From Hyphomicrobiales bacterium (GTDB lineage Bacteria > Pseudomonadota > Alphaproteobacteria > Rhizobiales > Rhizobiaceae), in NCBI GenBank assembly GCA_900469615.1, contig UBYA01000013.1:121405-185404 (forward strand): a DNA stretch of 64,000 nucleotides, in the 5' to 3' direction. Shown one piece after another: positions 28,326-36,149 of the stretch (the stretch's first letter is position 1; each line of letters opens with the position of its first letter). A program made the translations under genes and the position numbers. The notes beneath the pieces are model-generated. The model ran no database searches. It was not told the DNA's origin and was given only the letters and a program-made list of their open reading frames with translations.

Positions 28326-28615
28326 ACTCTGCCTCTCCTAGACACTTTAATCGAGAGCCGACACCCGAACGCGCAGCCGTTGCGCTTTCCGTCATGCTCC
28401 TTCGACAACGTCAATCGCCATTGCGATATTTTTACGCAAAACGCCAGCGCTAATATGCCGGCAACGTAAACATTCGGCGATCTTAACCCGCAAACTCCAA
28501 TGAAAAGCCGCTCAAGGTGCTATCCTGAATGAAAAGGCGGAAGCCGTCGAGATGCGACCTTTGCCGTAGGTGCAGCATTGCCAGCTCGTAAACAGCAGGC
28601 TTCAGTGCTCTTCCT
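28326..28615. other. Gene-free gap between manC and the TerC/DUF475 gene
   Basis: About 290 bp without a supported gene. The manC promoter should lie here on the minus strand, but I see no strong consensus. No hairpin with a T-run was found. The only striking element is the hexamer repeat at its right edge. Confidence 0.4.
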
Positions 28616-28639
28616 GTCTACGTCTACGTCTACGTCTAC
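28616..28639. repeat. Hexanucleotide tandem repeat (GTCTAC)4 over a stop codon
   Basis: Four exact GTCTAC units. On the minus strand each reads GTAGAC, and the first contains the TAG that ends the DUF475 gene. The unit is six bases, so all four TAG triplets are in the same frame, giving four consecutive in-frame stops. Confidence 0.9.
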
Positions 28640-29733
28640 GCCTCTGCCCTGTCCTGTTCTTCGTTCACTGATGCAGGAGCGAGGCCGTTGCGCCTGTTGT
28701 AACGGATCGACGACCATAGGGAGATGCCGATCAGGGCCGCGCCGCCGAGGCCGGTGATGACTTCCGGAATGTGCGTCAGCGTCTGCACATACATGATCAT
28801 CGACAGGATCAATATGGCGTAGAAGGCGCCGTGTTCGAGGTAGCGGTAATGGGCGAGCGTGCCCTTCTCCACCAGCATGATCGTCATGGAGCGGACGTAC
28901 ATGGCGCCGATGCCGAGGCCTATGGCGATGATGAAGAGATTTTGAGTAAGGGCGAAAGCGCCGATGACGCCGTCGAAGGAGAAGCTGGCATCGAGGATTT
29001 CGAGATAGAGAAAGGCGCCGAAACCACCCTTTGCCGCAGCGCTCATCGTCTTTTGAGACGCGTCCAGAAACCCGGCCAGAACTTCGACCAGCAGGAAGGT
29101 CAGCAGACCGTAGATGGAAGCGTGCAGGAAGGCCGTCGAATCATCGCCGTCGAGCAACGAGCTGAAGACGAGGACCAGGATCAGCACGAAGGCGATTTCC
29201 ACACCCTTGATCGTGGCGAAACGCGCCATCCGCCTCTCGAGGAACCCGATCCAGTGCACATCCTTCTCGTGATTGAAGAAATAGGTCAGTCCGACCATCA
29301 TCAGGAAGGTGCCACCGAAAGCGGCGATCGGCAGATGGGCGGCATGCATGATCTGCGCATATTGCTCCGGCCGCGCGGCGGCAAGCTTCAGCGCTTCCCA
29401 GGGGTTGATCCAGGCGGCGATGGCGACGATCATCAGCGGGAAGACGATGCGCATCCCGAAGACGGCGATGATGATGCCCCATGTCAGGAAGCGGTGCTGC
29501 CAGACCGGGGTCATTTCCTTGAGCTTGTTGGCATTGACGATGGCGTTGTCGAAAGAGAGTGAAATCTCCAGCACGGCCAGGACCGCACAGATGAAAAAGG
29601 CCGTGGCGAGGCCGCCGACGGTGCCGGTCGCGTTCCAGCCCAGAAACGCACCGAGAGCAAGGCCGCCGACGGTGACGGCGAAAGCCCAGCCGAAATAGCC
29701 GAGCATGGATTTGGAGGCGGCGTGCGGCGTCAT
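28636..29733 (-). CDS. TerC/YkoY-family integral membrane protein (DUF475)
   Basis: 365 aa with about nine hydrophobic helices. The acidic transmembrane motifs of the TerC superfamily are present: LEISLSFDNAIVNANKLKEM and EILDASFSFDGVIGAFA. Relatives are linked to tellurium resistance and Mn/metal export. I chose ATG 29733 (MTPHAASKSMLGYFGW), with GAGG 7 nt upstream; an upstream extension is rich in Arg and lacks support. The gene is monocistronic. The transported ion is not evident. Confidence 0.85.
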   Translation of the reverse strand: MTPHAASKSMLGYFGWAFAVTVGGLALGAFLGWNATGTVGGLATAFFICAVLAVLEISLSFDNAIVNANKLKEMTPVWQHRFLTWGIIIAVFGMRIVFPLMIVAIAAWINPWEALKLAAARPEQYAQIMHAAHLPIAAFGGTFLMMVGLTYFFNHEKDVHWIGFLERRMARFATIKGVEIAFVLILVLVFSSLLDGDDSTAFLHASIYGLLTFLLVEVLAGFLDASQKTMSAAAKGGFGAFLYLEILDASFSFDGVIGAFALTQNLFIIAIGLGIGAMYVRSMTIMLVEKGTLAHYRYLEHGAFYAILILSMIMYVQTLTHIPEVITGLGGAALIGISLWSSIRYNRRNGLAPASVNEEQDRAEA

Positions 29734-30154
29734 GGGCGCACCTCGCCGCAAAGCAATTGACGCTGTTCGTGGCGAGCGCGCCGGCACATGCCGAAGACGG
29801 CATGCGGGCGAGGCATGGTCAAGCTGTTCATGAGAAAGAATCCGCCGGCTCATCTGCAGGCGGTACCGACATCGCGAGAGCGCCGTGAAAACTCTCGCCA
29901 GAGGGGCCCGGCACCATAGTTCGCTCCACCGCCGATGTCAGATGAGGCGGGGAGGTAGATCATAGTTAGTGAAGTCGCGGCGCAGGTCAAGGGTTGAAAT
30001 GGCGGCCGCAACGGCCGCCTGAGATAATTGAAAATTCCGGGAACCAAATAGAAAAGGCCGCGTTTGACCATAAGGCCCGTTTGTGCCGCCTGCCAGGCGC
30101 ATCCCCAACGGGGATTTATCGTCTCGACAACAACGACAGACAGGAGCAGCTCCC
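29734..30154. other. 421-bp intergenic region between divergent genes
   Basis: This should hold promoters for the minus-strand DUF475 gene and the plus-strand 83-aa gene. A GC-rich hairpin GGCGGCCG-CAA-CGGCCGCC occupies 30001-30019, without a T-run. I looked for a manganese (yybP-ykoY) riboswitch because of the TerC-family gene and could not recognise one. Confidence 0.45.
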
Positions 30155-30406
30155 ATGAGCCCGAATCCCATTGACCGAAAGATACGAGAGCAGAAGCCGG
30201 AACTGACGGAACGGCAGAAGAAGGCGCGGCCGAATACGCTTCGCCAAGCGCAGGTGCTGCCGCCGCACCAGGTCGACCTGACGCTGCATCCCGTGACGCA
30301 CGAGGACGTCCACGTCCCGGCTCACGTCAACGGCGCGGACCTGTCGCGCGAAGCGCCGGCCGACGCCAACCATGGCCATAAGCGAAAGAGCGGCCCGCGG
30401 CACTGA
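30155..30406 (+). CDS. Small hydrophilic His-rich protein of unknown function
   Basis: 83 aa starting MSPNPIDRKIREQKPELTE, with AGGAG about 8 nt upstream. It has no hydrophobic segment. The first 30 residues are rich in Lys/Arg/Gln; the second half contains spaced histidines (LPPHQVDLTLHPVTHEDVHVP) and ends KRKSGPRH. It looks like a small soluble, perhaps disordered, protein. A longer in-frame start exists at 30083 but has no supporting SD. It lies divergently from DUF475. Confidence 0.6.
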   Translation: MSPNPIDRKIREQKPELTERQKKARPNTLRQAQVLPPHQVDLTLHPVTHEDVHVPAHVNGADLSREAPADANHGHKRKSGPRH

Positions 30407-30436
30407 GCCGGCCGGGGCGTCATTCGGCAAGCACGA

Positions 30437-30907
30437 TTACTTGTGCCGAGGCGTCTTGCCGTCGGACGTGAAGCTGCCGTTGAAGCTCATTTCCGTCGAT
30501 TTTGCGGAGCATTCGACGGCGACCGGCTTGCCCGCATAAGGGTTGGCGAACGTGCAGGTGCCTTTTGCTTCCACCTGCCCCGACATCTTGTTGCCGGCAC
30601 CCGTCGAGATAACGTCGATCGGCAACTGCGCGGTTCCCTTCTGGCTGCCCGGCTTGATGCCCTTGCCGTTGCCCTGGAAGCCGAGCATCTTGCCGCCGGA
30701 GGTGAAGATGAAAGTCACCGTGCCGTCTGGGGTCGTCACGCTGGCGATCTCGGCCTTGCACCCCTTGGTGGCATCGAGCTTGCCGACCACGAGCCTGGAA
30801 CATTTTCCAGTGACGACGGTGACGCCTTTCGACGGAAAATTTTCCACCGCGCCGGCCGACGTGGCGGCCAGGACAGTCAATCCAAAAGCAATGCCTGCGA
30901 ATCGCAT
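30437..30907 (-). CDS. Small secreted protein with four cysteines
   Basis: 156 aa. The N-terminus MRFAGIAFGLTVLAATSAGA is a typical Sec signal peptide with cleavage after AGA. The mature part has four Cys (CSRL, GCKAE, GTCTF, VECSA), suggesting two disulfides in the periplasm, and a beta-rich pattern. ATG 30907 has AGGAG 8 nt upstream. No family was recognised. The coding strand of its neighbour at 31082 is the same, but a 174-bp gap with a 12-bp inverted repeat separates them. Confidence 0.75.
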   Translation of the reverse strand: MRFAGIAFGLTVLAATSAGAVENFPSKGVTVVTGKCSRLVVGKLDATKGCKAEIASVTTPDGTVTFIFTSGGKMLGFQGNGKGIKPGSQKGTAQLPIDVISTGAGNKMSGQVEAKGTCTFANPYAGKPVAVECSAKSTEMSFNGSFTSDGKTPRHK

Positions 30908-30976
30908 AAGAAGGGCTCCTTTCAAGCCCACGCAGATTCGCCGATCAAAATGTGGCAGTCAACCCGAGCCGTAGCA

Positions 30977-31027
30977 AGCCTGAGGCGCATCGCGATCTTT
31001 TGAGGTTCGCTTGCCGCGCCTCAGGCT
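30977..31027. repeat. 12-bp perfect inverted repeat with 27-nt loop
   Basis: Arms AGCCTGAGGCGC (30977-30988) and GCGCCTCAGGCT (31016-31027). There is no T-run on either side, so it is not a classical terminator. A run of nine G (31036-31044) follows. Confidence 0.6.
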
Positions 31028-31081
31028 GTTATCGTGCGTTGTCGCGGGGGGGGGTCGCCGCGCGCTGGCGTGCGGGATGCT

Positions 31082-31324
31082 TCAGTGCTGCGCGGTTTCC
31101 GGGACGAGAGAGCCGATCAGTTGCAACAGGGCGTTCTGGCGGTCGCCGCCACCGGCCAGGAACTCGTAGAGCGTCATGGTTTTCTCGCTGCCGCCGTCGA
31201 CGACATAATCCGCCTGGCGAATCACGAACACCTCGCCGCTTTCGGTATCGCGGGCGAGGTGGAACATGTACTCGTCGCCATTGGGCTTATGGTTCCTGTA
31301 GAACTGCCGCTTCATCACCGTCAT
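31082..31324 (-). CDS. Small conserved-looking hypothetical protein (80 aa)
   Basis: MTVMKRQFYRNHKPNGDEYMF begins a compact soluble protein with alternating hydrophobic residues (FHLARDTESGEVFVIRQADYVV) and a C-terminal helix (LYEFLAGGGDRQNALLQLIGSL). GGAGG lies 5 nt before the ATG, strong evidence that it is translated. No signal peptide. No function can be assigned. Confidence 0.7.
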   Translation of the reverse strand: MTVMKRQFYRNHKPNGDEYMFHLARDTESGEVFVIRQADYVVDGGSEKTMTLYEFLAGGGDRQNALLQLIGSLVPETAQH

Positions 31325-31536
31325 CTCGTCCTCCCGTATGATCGATGCGCTGATGTGACAGTAGGATGACGGCGTGGCCGGAAGTCAAGCGGCTTGTCGC
31401 GGGAACTTGTGTCGCAGGCGTCGCGTGGCTCGCAACCGACCCGAACATCAGCATGTGATTGGCTATCGTCCAAAAGGCGATTATTCTCGACCTGCGCTCG
31501 AATTTTCGAGACGCGGCAAGTTGGAGATCGAAGCAC

Positions 31537-31845
31537 ATGAGAATGATGTTAGCGCTGGGCGCGATTTTGAGCCTGGCATGCGTCTCCGCCGGCGAGGCGC
31601 CTTCGAATTATCAGACCTATCACGGCATTCGTGCCGACAGCGATCCGGTGGTGCTGGCGAAATACGACAGGGCTCTCAATTATTGCGAGCCCGAGGCCTA
31701 TTCCTGGCACCGGGGATCGCCGGACCCTAACAGCACGCTCTACGGGCTGGCGCTGAGGGCTTGCCTCTATCGCCACGGCTTTGTCGATCGCGGCGCTTAC
31801 GCCTATCCGACGACGGCGGTCTTCCGGAATTTTCTGGATCGCTGA
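31537..31845 (+). CDS. Small exported protein (102 aa)
   Basis: It begins MRMMLALGAILSLACVSAGEAP, a signal peptide-like segment; the Cys context SLAC does not match a canonical lipobox. The mature part has a second Cys pair (NYCEPEAYSW, LRACLYRHGF) and many Tyr. GGAG lies about 11 nt upstream. The frame extends upstream to 31459 but without a signal-like sequence. Function unknown; probably periplasmic. Confidence 0.6.
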   Translation: MRMMLALGAILSLACVSAGEAPSNYQTYHGIRADSDPVVLAKYDRALNYCEPEAYSWHRGSPDPNSTLYGLALRACLYRHGFVDRGAYAYPTTAVFRNFLDR

Positions 31846-31920
31846 TCGCTCGAAATTCGCCTTGGTTCCCGGGACGTTTTTAGCCCCAATCAGTCCAAGG
31901 CCAATTTGAAAGCGTGACAC

Positions 31921-31952
31921 TAAAAAGGCCTTTCGATTTCTCGAAAGGCCTT
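31921..31952 (-). terminator. Rho-independent terminator of tRNA-Val
   Basis: Arms AAGGCCTTTCGA (31925-31936) and TCGAAAGGCCTT (31941-31952), loop TTTC. On the minus strand T5 follows the stem, 20 bp after the tRNA 3' end. Confidence 0.85.
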
Positions 31953-31971
31953 GCTTTTCAGCGAATTAGGA

Positions 31972-32046
<75 letters not shown>

Positions 32047-32061
32047 ATCCGATGGCGGCGC

Positions 32062-32090
32062 ATAGATCACAAAACCTTGGTTGCCGTCAA
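32062..32090 (-). promoter_or_regulatory. Sigma-70-type promoter of tRNA-Val
   Basis: On the minus strand, TTGACG (32085-32090), a 17-bp spacer, then ATCTAT (32062-32067), placed about 15 bp before the mature tRNA 5' end. Confidence 0.65.
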
Positions 32091-32129
32091 TAGGCTTTTT
32101 TCGGTTTTGTGACGTGGCCGCCGAAAGCC

Positions 32130-32492
32130 TTACGCGGCAAGGAGTTTGTTGACCTCGTCAACGAGTTCGCGCAGGTGGAAAGGCTTGGAAAGGACCTTCG
32201 CATCCTTCGGCGCCTTCGAATCAGGGTTGAGTGCGACGGCGGCAAAGCCGGTGATGAACATCACCTTGAGGTCCGGATCGAGCTCGGTGGCGCGGCGCGC
32301 CAGTTCGATGCCGTCCATCTCCGGCATGACGATATCAGTCAAAAGCAGCGAGAACGGCTCTTCGCGCAGCCGGTCGTAAGCGCTTGCTCCATTGTCAAAG
32401 GACAAGACCTTGTAGCCGGCTTTTTCGAGCGCCTTCACAAGAAAGCGACGCATGTCGTTGTCATCTTCGGCAAGAAGTATCTTCTGGGTCAT
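32130..32492 (-). CDS. cpdR: CpdR-type single-domain response regulator
   Basis: A 120-aa receiver domain with no output domain. It starts MTQKILLAEDDNDMRRFLVKAL; the acidic pair is at 10-11, the phosphoacceptor Asp53 in LLLTDIVMPEMDG, and the conserved Lys in VLSKPFHLREL. The sequence matches the alphaproteobacterial CpdR group. In Caulobacter and Sinorhizobium, CpdR in its unphosphorylated form localises ClpXP to the pole and controls CtrA turnover and cell-cycle progress. ATG 32492 gives the family N-terminus; a slightly longer frame exists. Confidence 0.88.
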   Translation of the reverse strand: MTQKILLAEDDNDMRRFLVKALEKAGYKVLSFDNGASAYDRLREEPFSLLLTDIVMPEMDGIELARRATELDPDLKVMFITGFAAVALNPDSKAPKDAKVLSKPFHLRELVDEVNKLLAA

Positions 32493-32764
32493 CATCTTTT
32501 CGCTAATCAACTTTGTCTTGGTGGACTCGTCCAGCGTTTAGGTTAGCGCCACGCCGTAAACAAGCCGTGAATGGCCAGCCAAAACACGCCATTCCAGCAT
32601 TTGTTCGAAGCATGGGTACATTCCACGAAAACGCCTTGCGCTTCCGCCGGCCGGGCATCCGGAGATTTCGAATACGGCGCTTTGGATTAAGGCCAATTCG
32701 GTCAAGTTACTATGGACTTGCGGTCATGCAACTGGCAACATGATTACTGCGACAAGTTGTTGAC

Positions 32765-33664
32765 ATGGTAAAGACGTTGATGTCCGCGGAAATGCGCAGT
32801 TTCGAGATTTTCGAGGTATTGGAGCCCGTCTCCCAGACGATACCGTTTGTCTACAGCTCGCCGCACAGCGGTCGCATCTATCCCCCCGATTTCATCGCGC
32901 AGTCCCGCCTGCAGGGCATCGCCATCCGCCGCTCGGAAGATCACTACGTCGATGAACTTTTTTCGGCGGCGAGCTCGCTTGGCGCCCCATTGCTGCTTGC
33001 CAATTTTCCGCGCGCCTACATCGACGTCAATCGCGAGCCGTATGAGCTCGATCCGCGGATGTTCGACGGCGCGTTGCCGTCCTACGCGAATATCAATTCG
33101 CTGCGCGTGGCCGGCGGGCTCGGCACCATCCCGCGAATCGTCGCCGAGAACATGGAGATCTACGCGCGCCGCGTGCCGGTTGAGGATGCGTTGAAGCGCA
33201 TCGAGACGATCTACAAACCCTATCATGCCACGCTGCGGCGGCTGATCGCGCGCACCCATGTCAAGTTCGGCTTTGGCGTGCTGGTCGATTGTCATTCCAT
33301 GCCGGGCAATATCCGCATCGCCGGCAGCAACATGCGGCCGGATTTCATCCTCGGCGATCGCTACGGCACCAGCGCCTCGGCCGAGCTTTCGCGCGCCGCC
33401 ATGCAGATCCTTGAGGAACTGGGTTTCAACGCCGTGCGCAACAAGCCCTATGCCGGCGGCTTCATCACCGAGCATTACGGTCGTCCCTCCCGCGGGCTGC
33501 ACGCGCTCCAGATCGAGGTCAACCGCTCGCTTTATGTCGACGAGACGACGCTTGAGAAACGCCCGGATTTCGATGAGGTCGCGGCTGCCATCACGCTTTT
33601 CATGAAGCGCATGGCCGAGCATGTGGAATCCTATACCGGCGATCCGGCGCTGGCGGCAGAGTAG
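32765..33664 (+). CDS. N-formylglutamate amidohydrolase family protein
   Basis: About 299 aa, with the family blocks VYSSPHSGRIYPPDF, RRSEDHYVDELF, FPRAYIDVNREPYELDPRMF, VDCHSMPG and LQIEVNRSLYVDE. The His, Asp and Glu residues in these blocks are the predicted Zn ligands and catalytic residues. HutG-type enzymes cleave N-formylglutamate in histidine degradation, but no hut gene is nearby, so the true substrate may differ. It is divergent from cpdR. ATG 32765 was taken; ATG 32780 or 32795 are alternatives since no clear SD exists. Confidence 0.85.
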   Translation: MVKTLMSAEMRSFEIFEVLEPVSQTIPFVYSSPHSGRIYPPDFIAQSRLQGIAIRRSEDHYVDELFSAASSLGAPLLLANFPRAYIDVNREPYELDPRMFDGALPSYANINSLRVAGGLGTIPRIVAENMEIYARRVPVEDALKRIETIYKPYHATLRRLIARTHVKFGFGVLVDCHSMPGNIRIAGSNMRPDFILGDRYGTSASAELSRAAMQILEELGFNAVRNKPYAGGFITEHYGRPSRGLHALQIEVNRSLYVDETTLEKRPDFDEVAAAITLFMKRMAEHVESYTGDPALAAE

Positions 33665-33954
33665 AGATATCTCGTCCCGGCGGGCGGGAAAGCAAAATCA
33701 GCATCCAGCTTTAGTTAAGTGCTGATTTTGCAGAAGAGGGGTGGGTGGCGACGGGCCGAATCTCCCCACAAGAAGAACAGGAAATTTGACCTCCGCTCTT
33801 GCAATTTCAATGGCTTGGAAATTTCGCCAGGCTTATTGCGCATATAGGTCCCTGGCCGCGCAATTCCTGAACCAGTGAAATTTGTTTTCTCGCCCATCTG
33901 GGGCGAGATATTGCTCCGGGTTCGTCGTGGCGTTCGAATGAGCAATACCGACCT
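33665..33954. other. Intergenic region with 12-bp inverted repeat (likely terminator)
   Basis: Arms GCAAAATCAGCA (33692-33703) and TGCTGATTTTGC (33720-33731) enclose a 16-nt loop, 28 bp after the amidohydrolase stop. The T4 within the right arm makes it a probable 3' hairpin for that gene. The rest, to the sRNA end at 33955, shows nothing I can name. Confidence 0.5.
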
Positions 33955-34031
33955 AAAAAGAACCGCGCTCGTGGCGCGGTTAAGTCTAGGGAGGAAACAC
34001 CCAAGGAGGGTATTTACAGTCAAAAGACTGT
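33955..34031 (-). ncRNA. mmgR: mmgR-like small RNA (suhB RNA motif, alpha-r8 family)
   Basis: On the minus strand a predicted 77-nt transcript ends in a Rho-independent terminator: stem AACCGCGC/GCGCGGTT followed by C and five T. Upstream of the stem are two C/U-rich single-stranded candidates, ACCCTCCTTGGG and TTTCCTCCCTAG, which are anti-Shine-Dalgarno-like. Position (in front of hisN, a suhB-like gene, but on the opposite strand), size and terminator match the suhB motif, known as mmgR in Sinorhizobium meliloti. There it is a 77-nt sRNA linked to nitrogen-dependent limitation of polyhydroxybutyrate storage. Family assignment is from memory of the motif, not from a search. Confidence 0.8.
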
Positions 34032-34037
34032 AGCCGG

Positions 34038-34066
34038 ATATTGCTACCGCACTGCACAAATGTCAA
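34038..34066 (-). promoter_or_regulatory. Near-consensus promoter of the mmgR-like sRNA
   Basis: On the minus strand, TTGACA (34061-34066), a 17-bp spacer, then CAATAT (34038-34043). Transcription would start about 34031, giving a 77-nt RNA to the terminator. Confidence 0.75.
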
Positions 34067-34213
34067 GCATTTTATTGCATTGCAAAATATTTAGGCATAT
34101 TCGTGAATTCTGCCCGATTGGCAAGCAATTTGCCTGCCGCGTCGGCACCCGGTTTGCTTCGCTGTTCATATGCGCTATGACTTCGCTCATCCCGCCACTC
34201 ACTCGGATTGACC

Positions 34214-34987
34214 ATGCTTCCCGATCGTTCGTTCTTTTATCGTCTGGCCGAGGCGGCCAAGGCCGAAACCCTGCCGCGCTTCCGCGCCGGCGTCGACGTG
34301 GTCAACAAGGAAGCCAGAGGCTTCGATCCGGTGACGGAAGGGGATCGCGCCGCCGAGGAGGCGATTCGCGCGCTGATCGAAGCCGAATTTCCCGATCACG
34401 GCATTCTGGGCGAGGAGCACGGCAATATCGGACTCGATCGCGAGCATGTCTGGGTGATCGACCCGATCGACGGCACGCGCGCCTTCATCTCGGGCGTGCC
34501 GGTATGGGGAACGCTGATCGGCCTGCAGAAGAACGGCCGCGCCATCATGGGATTGATCGACCAGCCCTTCACCGGCGAACGCTATTTCGCCGATGGCAAC
34601 GGCGCGACCTATTCCGGCCCCGACGGCGAACGGCGGCTGCAGGTCCGCGATTGCGGCAGCCTGTCGAATGCCATTCTCTTCACCACGTCGCCGCATCTCT
34701 TCGTCGGCGAGGAGCTTGCCCGGTATCGCGAGATCGAGAGCCAGGTCCGGCTCTTCCGCTATGGCACGGACTGCTATGCCTATGCGCTGCTTGCGGCCGG
34801 CCATGTCGATCTCGTCATCGAGAATTCGCTGAAGCCCTATGATGTCGGCGGCATCATTCCGGTCATCGAGCAGGCCGGCGGGATCATGACCACCTGGGAT
34901 GGCGGCCGTCCGGAAATGGGCGGAACGATCATCGCAGCAGGCAGCCGCGCCGTCTACGAGCAGGCTCGGGCCATTCTCTGCCGCTAG
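34214..34987 (+). CDS. hisN: Histidinol-phosphatase / inositol monophosphatase family
   Basis: 257 aa of the IMPase fold. Metal sites are visible: EEHGNIG near 70, WVIDPIDGTRAFISGVPVWGTLIG near 85-108 (the DPIDGT motif) and KPYDVGGIIPVIEQAGG near the C-terminus. The form GTRAFISG with VPVWG is typical of the HisN-type histidinol-phosphatase rather than true SuhB. It removes phosphate from L-histidinol phosphate in histidine synthesis. ATG 34214 chosen; a TTG 6 nt earlier is in frame. The mmgR-like sRNA is divergent upstream. Confidence 0.85.
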   Translation: MLPDRSFFYRLAEAAKAETLPRFRAGVDVVNKEARGFDPVTEGDRAAEEAIRALIEAEFPDHGILGEEHGNIGLDREHVWVIDPIDGTRAFISGVPVWGTLIGLQKNGRAIMGLIDQPFTGERYFADGNGATYSGPDGERRLQVRDCGSLSNAILFTTSPHLFVGEELARYREIESQVRLFRYGTDCYAYALLAAGHVDLVIENSLKPYDVGGIIPVIEQAGGIMTTWDGGRPEMGGTIIAAGSRAVYEQARAILCR

Positions 34988-35013
34988 ATCGGTTCCGCCT
35001 TTCACGGAATCGC
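34987..35013. repeat. RIME-like repeat fragment, copy 2
   Basis: GATCGGTTCCGCC and CACGGAATCGC form an imperfect palindrome. In reverse complement the segment closely matches the right-hand half of the repeat at 58786-58814. It begins right at the hisN stop. Confidence 0.55.
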
Positions 35014-35041
35014 GAAAACCGACAGACTAAGCGGCTGGGTC

Positions 35042-36016
35042 TCAGGCTTCCGCCTCTACCTCGTAGGCATTGGTTTCGGTGTCGCTGCCGGGGATGAAGG
35101 CGTGGATGGCGGCAAGGGCCTGATTGCGGTAGATATCCCGCTCCTGAAGGATTTCGTGCTTGGCGCCGTGGATCGGCACGAGCTGCGCGGCGCGGAAATA
35201 GCGGGACAGCCGCTCCTGATCGGCATAAGGCACAACGCCGTCCCGTGTCGGTGCGATCAGAACGGTCGGGATTGGAATGGAAAACAGGTGTTCCGGCCGG
35301 TTGACGCGCTCGATCGCGCGCAGGGCCTGAGACAGCCAGCGGGCCGTCGGCGGTCCCAGGCATAGCTGCGGATAAGTGGTGCCGATGCCGATGTTGCGCC
35401 GATAGCGTTGCTCGTCCGTCGTCAACGGATTGTCGGCAAAGGATCTCTCCCTGAATTTCTTGCTGAACTGCATCCGGCCAAGGCCGATGCCGCTGACGGT
35501 GCCGGAGACGAAGCGGATAAGGCCCGGCGAGGCCCCATGACCCGTGAGGCCGATGAAAGGTGCCGACAGCACCATGCGGTCGATGCGGGTTGCAAGCCCG
35601 GGCGCCGCCGATATGGCGATCAGGGCGCCTGTCGAATGAGCGAGGAGAAAGAAGGGCAGGCGCGTATCCGGCAGGACGATCTTGTCGAGGAAAGCGGTCA
35701 GATCGCGCTCATAATCGGAAAATCGGCTTATATGGCCGCGCAGCGGGTCCTTCAGCAACCGTTCCGATCCGCCCTGGCCGCGAAGATCGAAGGTCGCGAC
35801 CCAAAGGCCCTTGGCTGTCAGATCGCGAATGGTCTCGAAATATTTTTCGATGAACTCGTTGCGGCCCTGCAGCAGAACCACCGTTCCCCTGGCAACCGGC
35901 TGCTCGCAGCGGAAAATGGCATAGCGTAGCTTGCGCCCGTCGAAGCTCTCGAAGAATCCTTCGGTGCGGTTGTCCGGCACCGGATTGTCTGCTGTGGAAT
36001 AGAGGACCGAATCCAT
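35042..36016 (-). CDS. Alpha/beta hydrolase, lysophospholipase (PldB)-like
   Basis: 324 aa. The fold shows VVLLQGRNEFIEKYFE (oxyanion region), VATFDLRGQGGS, the nucleophile elbow LLAHSTGALIA (Ser), VLIAPTRDGVVP (Asp) and IHGAKHEILQE (His). This matches the serine aminopeptidase S33/lysophospholipase L2 group, which cleaves monoacyl phospholipids or monoglycerides. No signal peptide. Substrate not certain. It is not clearly in an operon. Confidence 0.8.
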   Translation of the reverse strand: MDSVLYSTADNPVPDNRTEGFFESFDGRKLRYAIFRCEQPVARGTVVLLQGRNEFIEKYFETIRDLTAKGLWVATFDLRGQGGSERLLKDPLRGHISRFSDYERDLTAFLDKIVLPDTRLPFFLLAHSTGALIAISAAPGLATRIDRMVLSAPFIGLTGHGASPGLIRFVSGTVSGIGLGRMQFSKKFRERSFADNPLTTDEQRYRRNIGIGTTYPQLCLGPPTARWLSQALRAIERVNRPEHLFSIPIPTVLIAPTRDGVVPYADQERLSRYFRAAQLVPIHGAKHEILQERDIYRNQALAAIHAFIPGSDTETNAYEVEAEA

Positions 36017-36149
36017 GACGGTGTCGCGCCTCGCTGACCAATGGCTCGTTTCAAGGGGATAGCGTAGCTCTGGGGAATTGCAACAGGTTTGTGGCTTTTC
36101 TCGGCACGACGCGCACAGGCGCGAAGCCGATCAGCCTGTCTTAATTCGC

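Noticed and set aside
28616..28639. CRISPR-like repeat
   Set aside because: The units are 6 bp with no spacers; it is a microsatellite.
29734..30154. Manganese (yybP-ykoY) riboswitch before the TerC-family gene
   Set aside because: I expected one because of the family but could not find its conserved loops; only a simple GC hairpin is seen.
32513..32743. A 76-codon plus-strand frame between cpdR and the amidohydrolase gene
   Set aside because: Arg/Phe-rich translation with no SD and in a region that should hold divergent promoters.
33715..34059. A 114-codon minus-strand frame covering the sRNA
   Set aside because: It would run through the sRNA promoter and terminator; no SD; better explained as a non-coding region.
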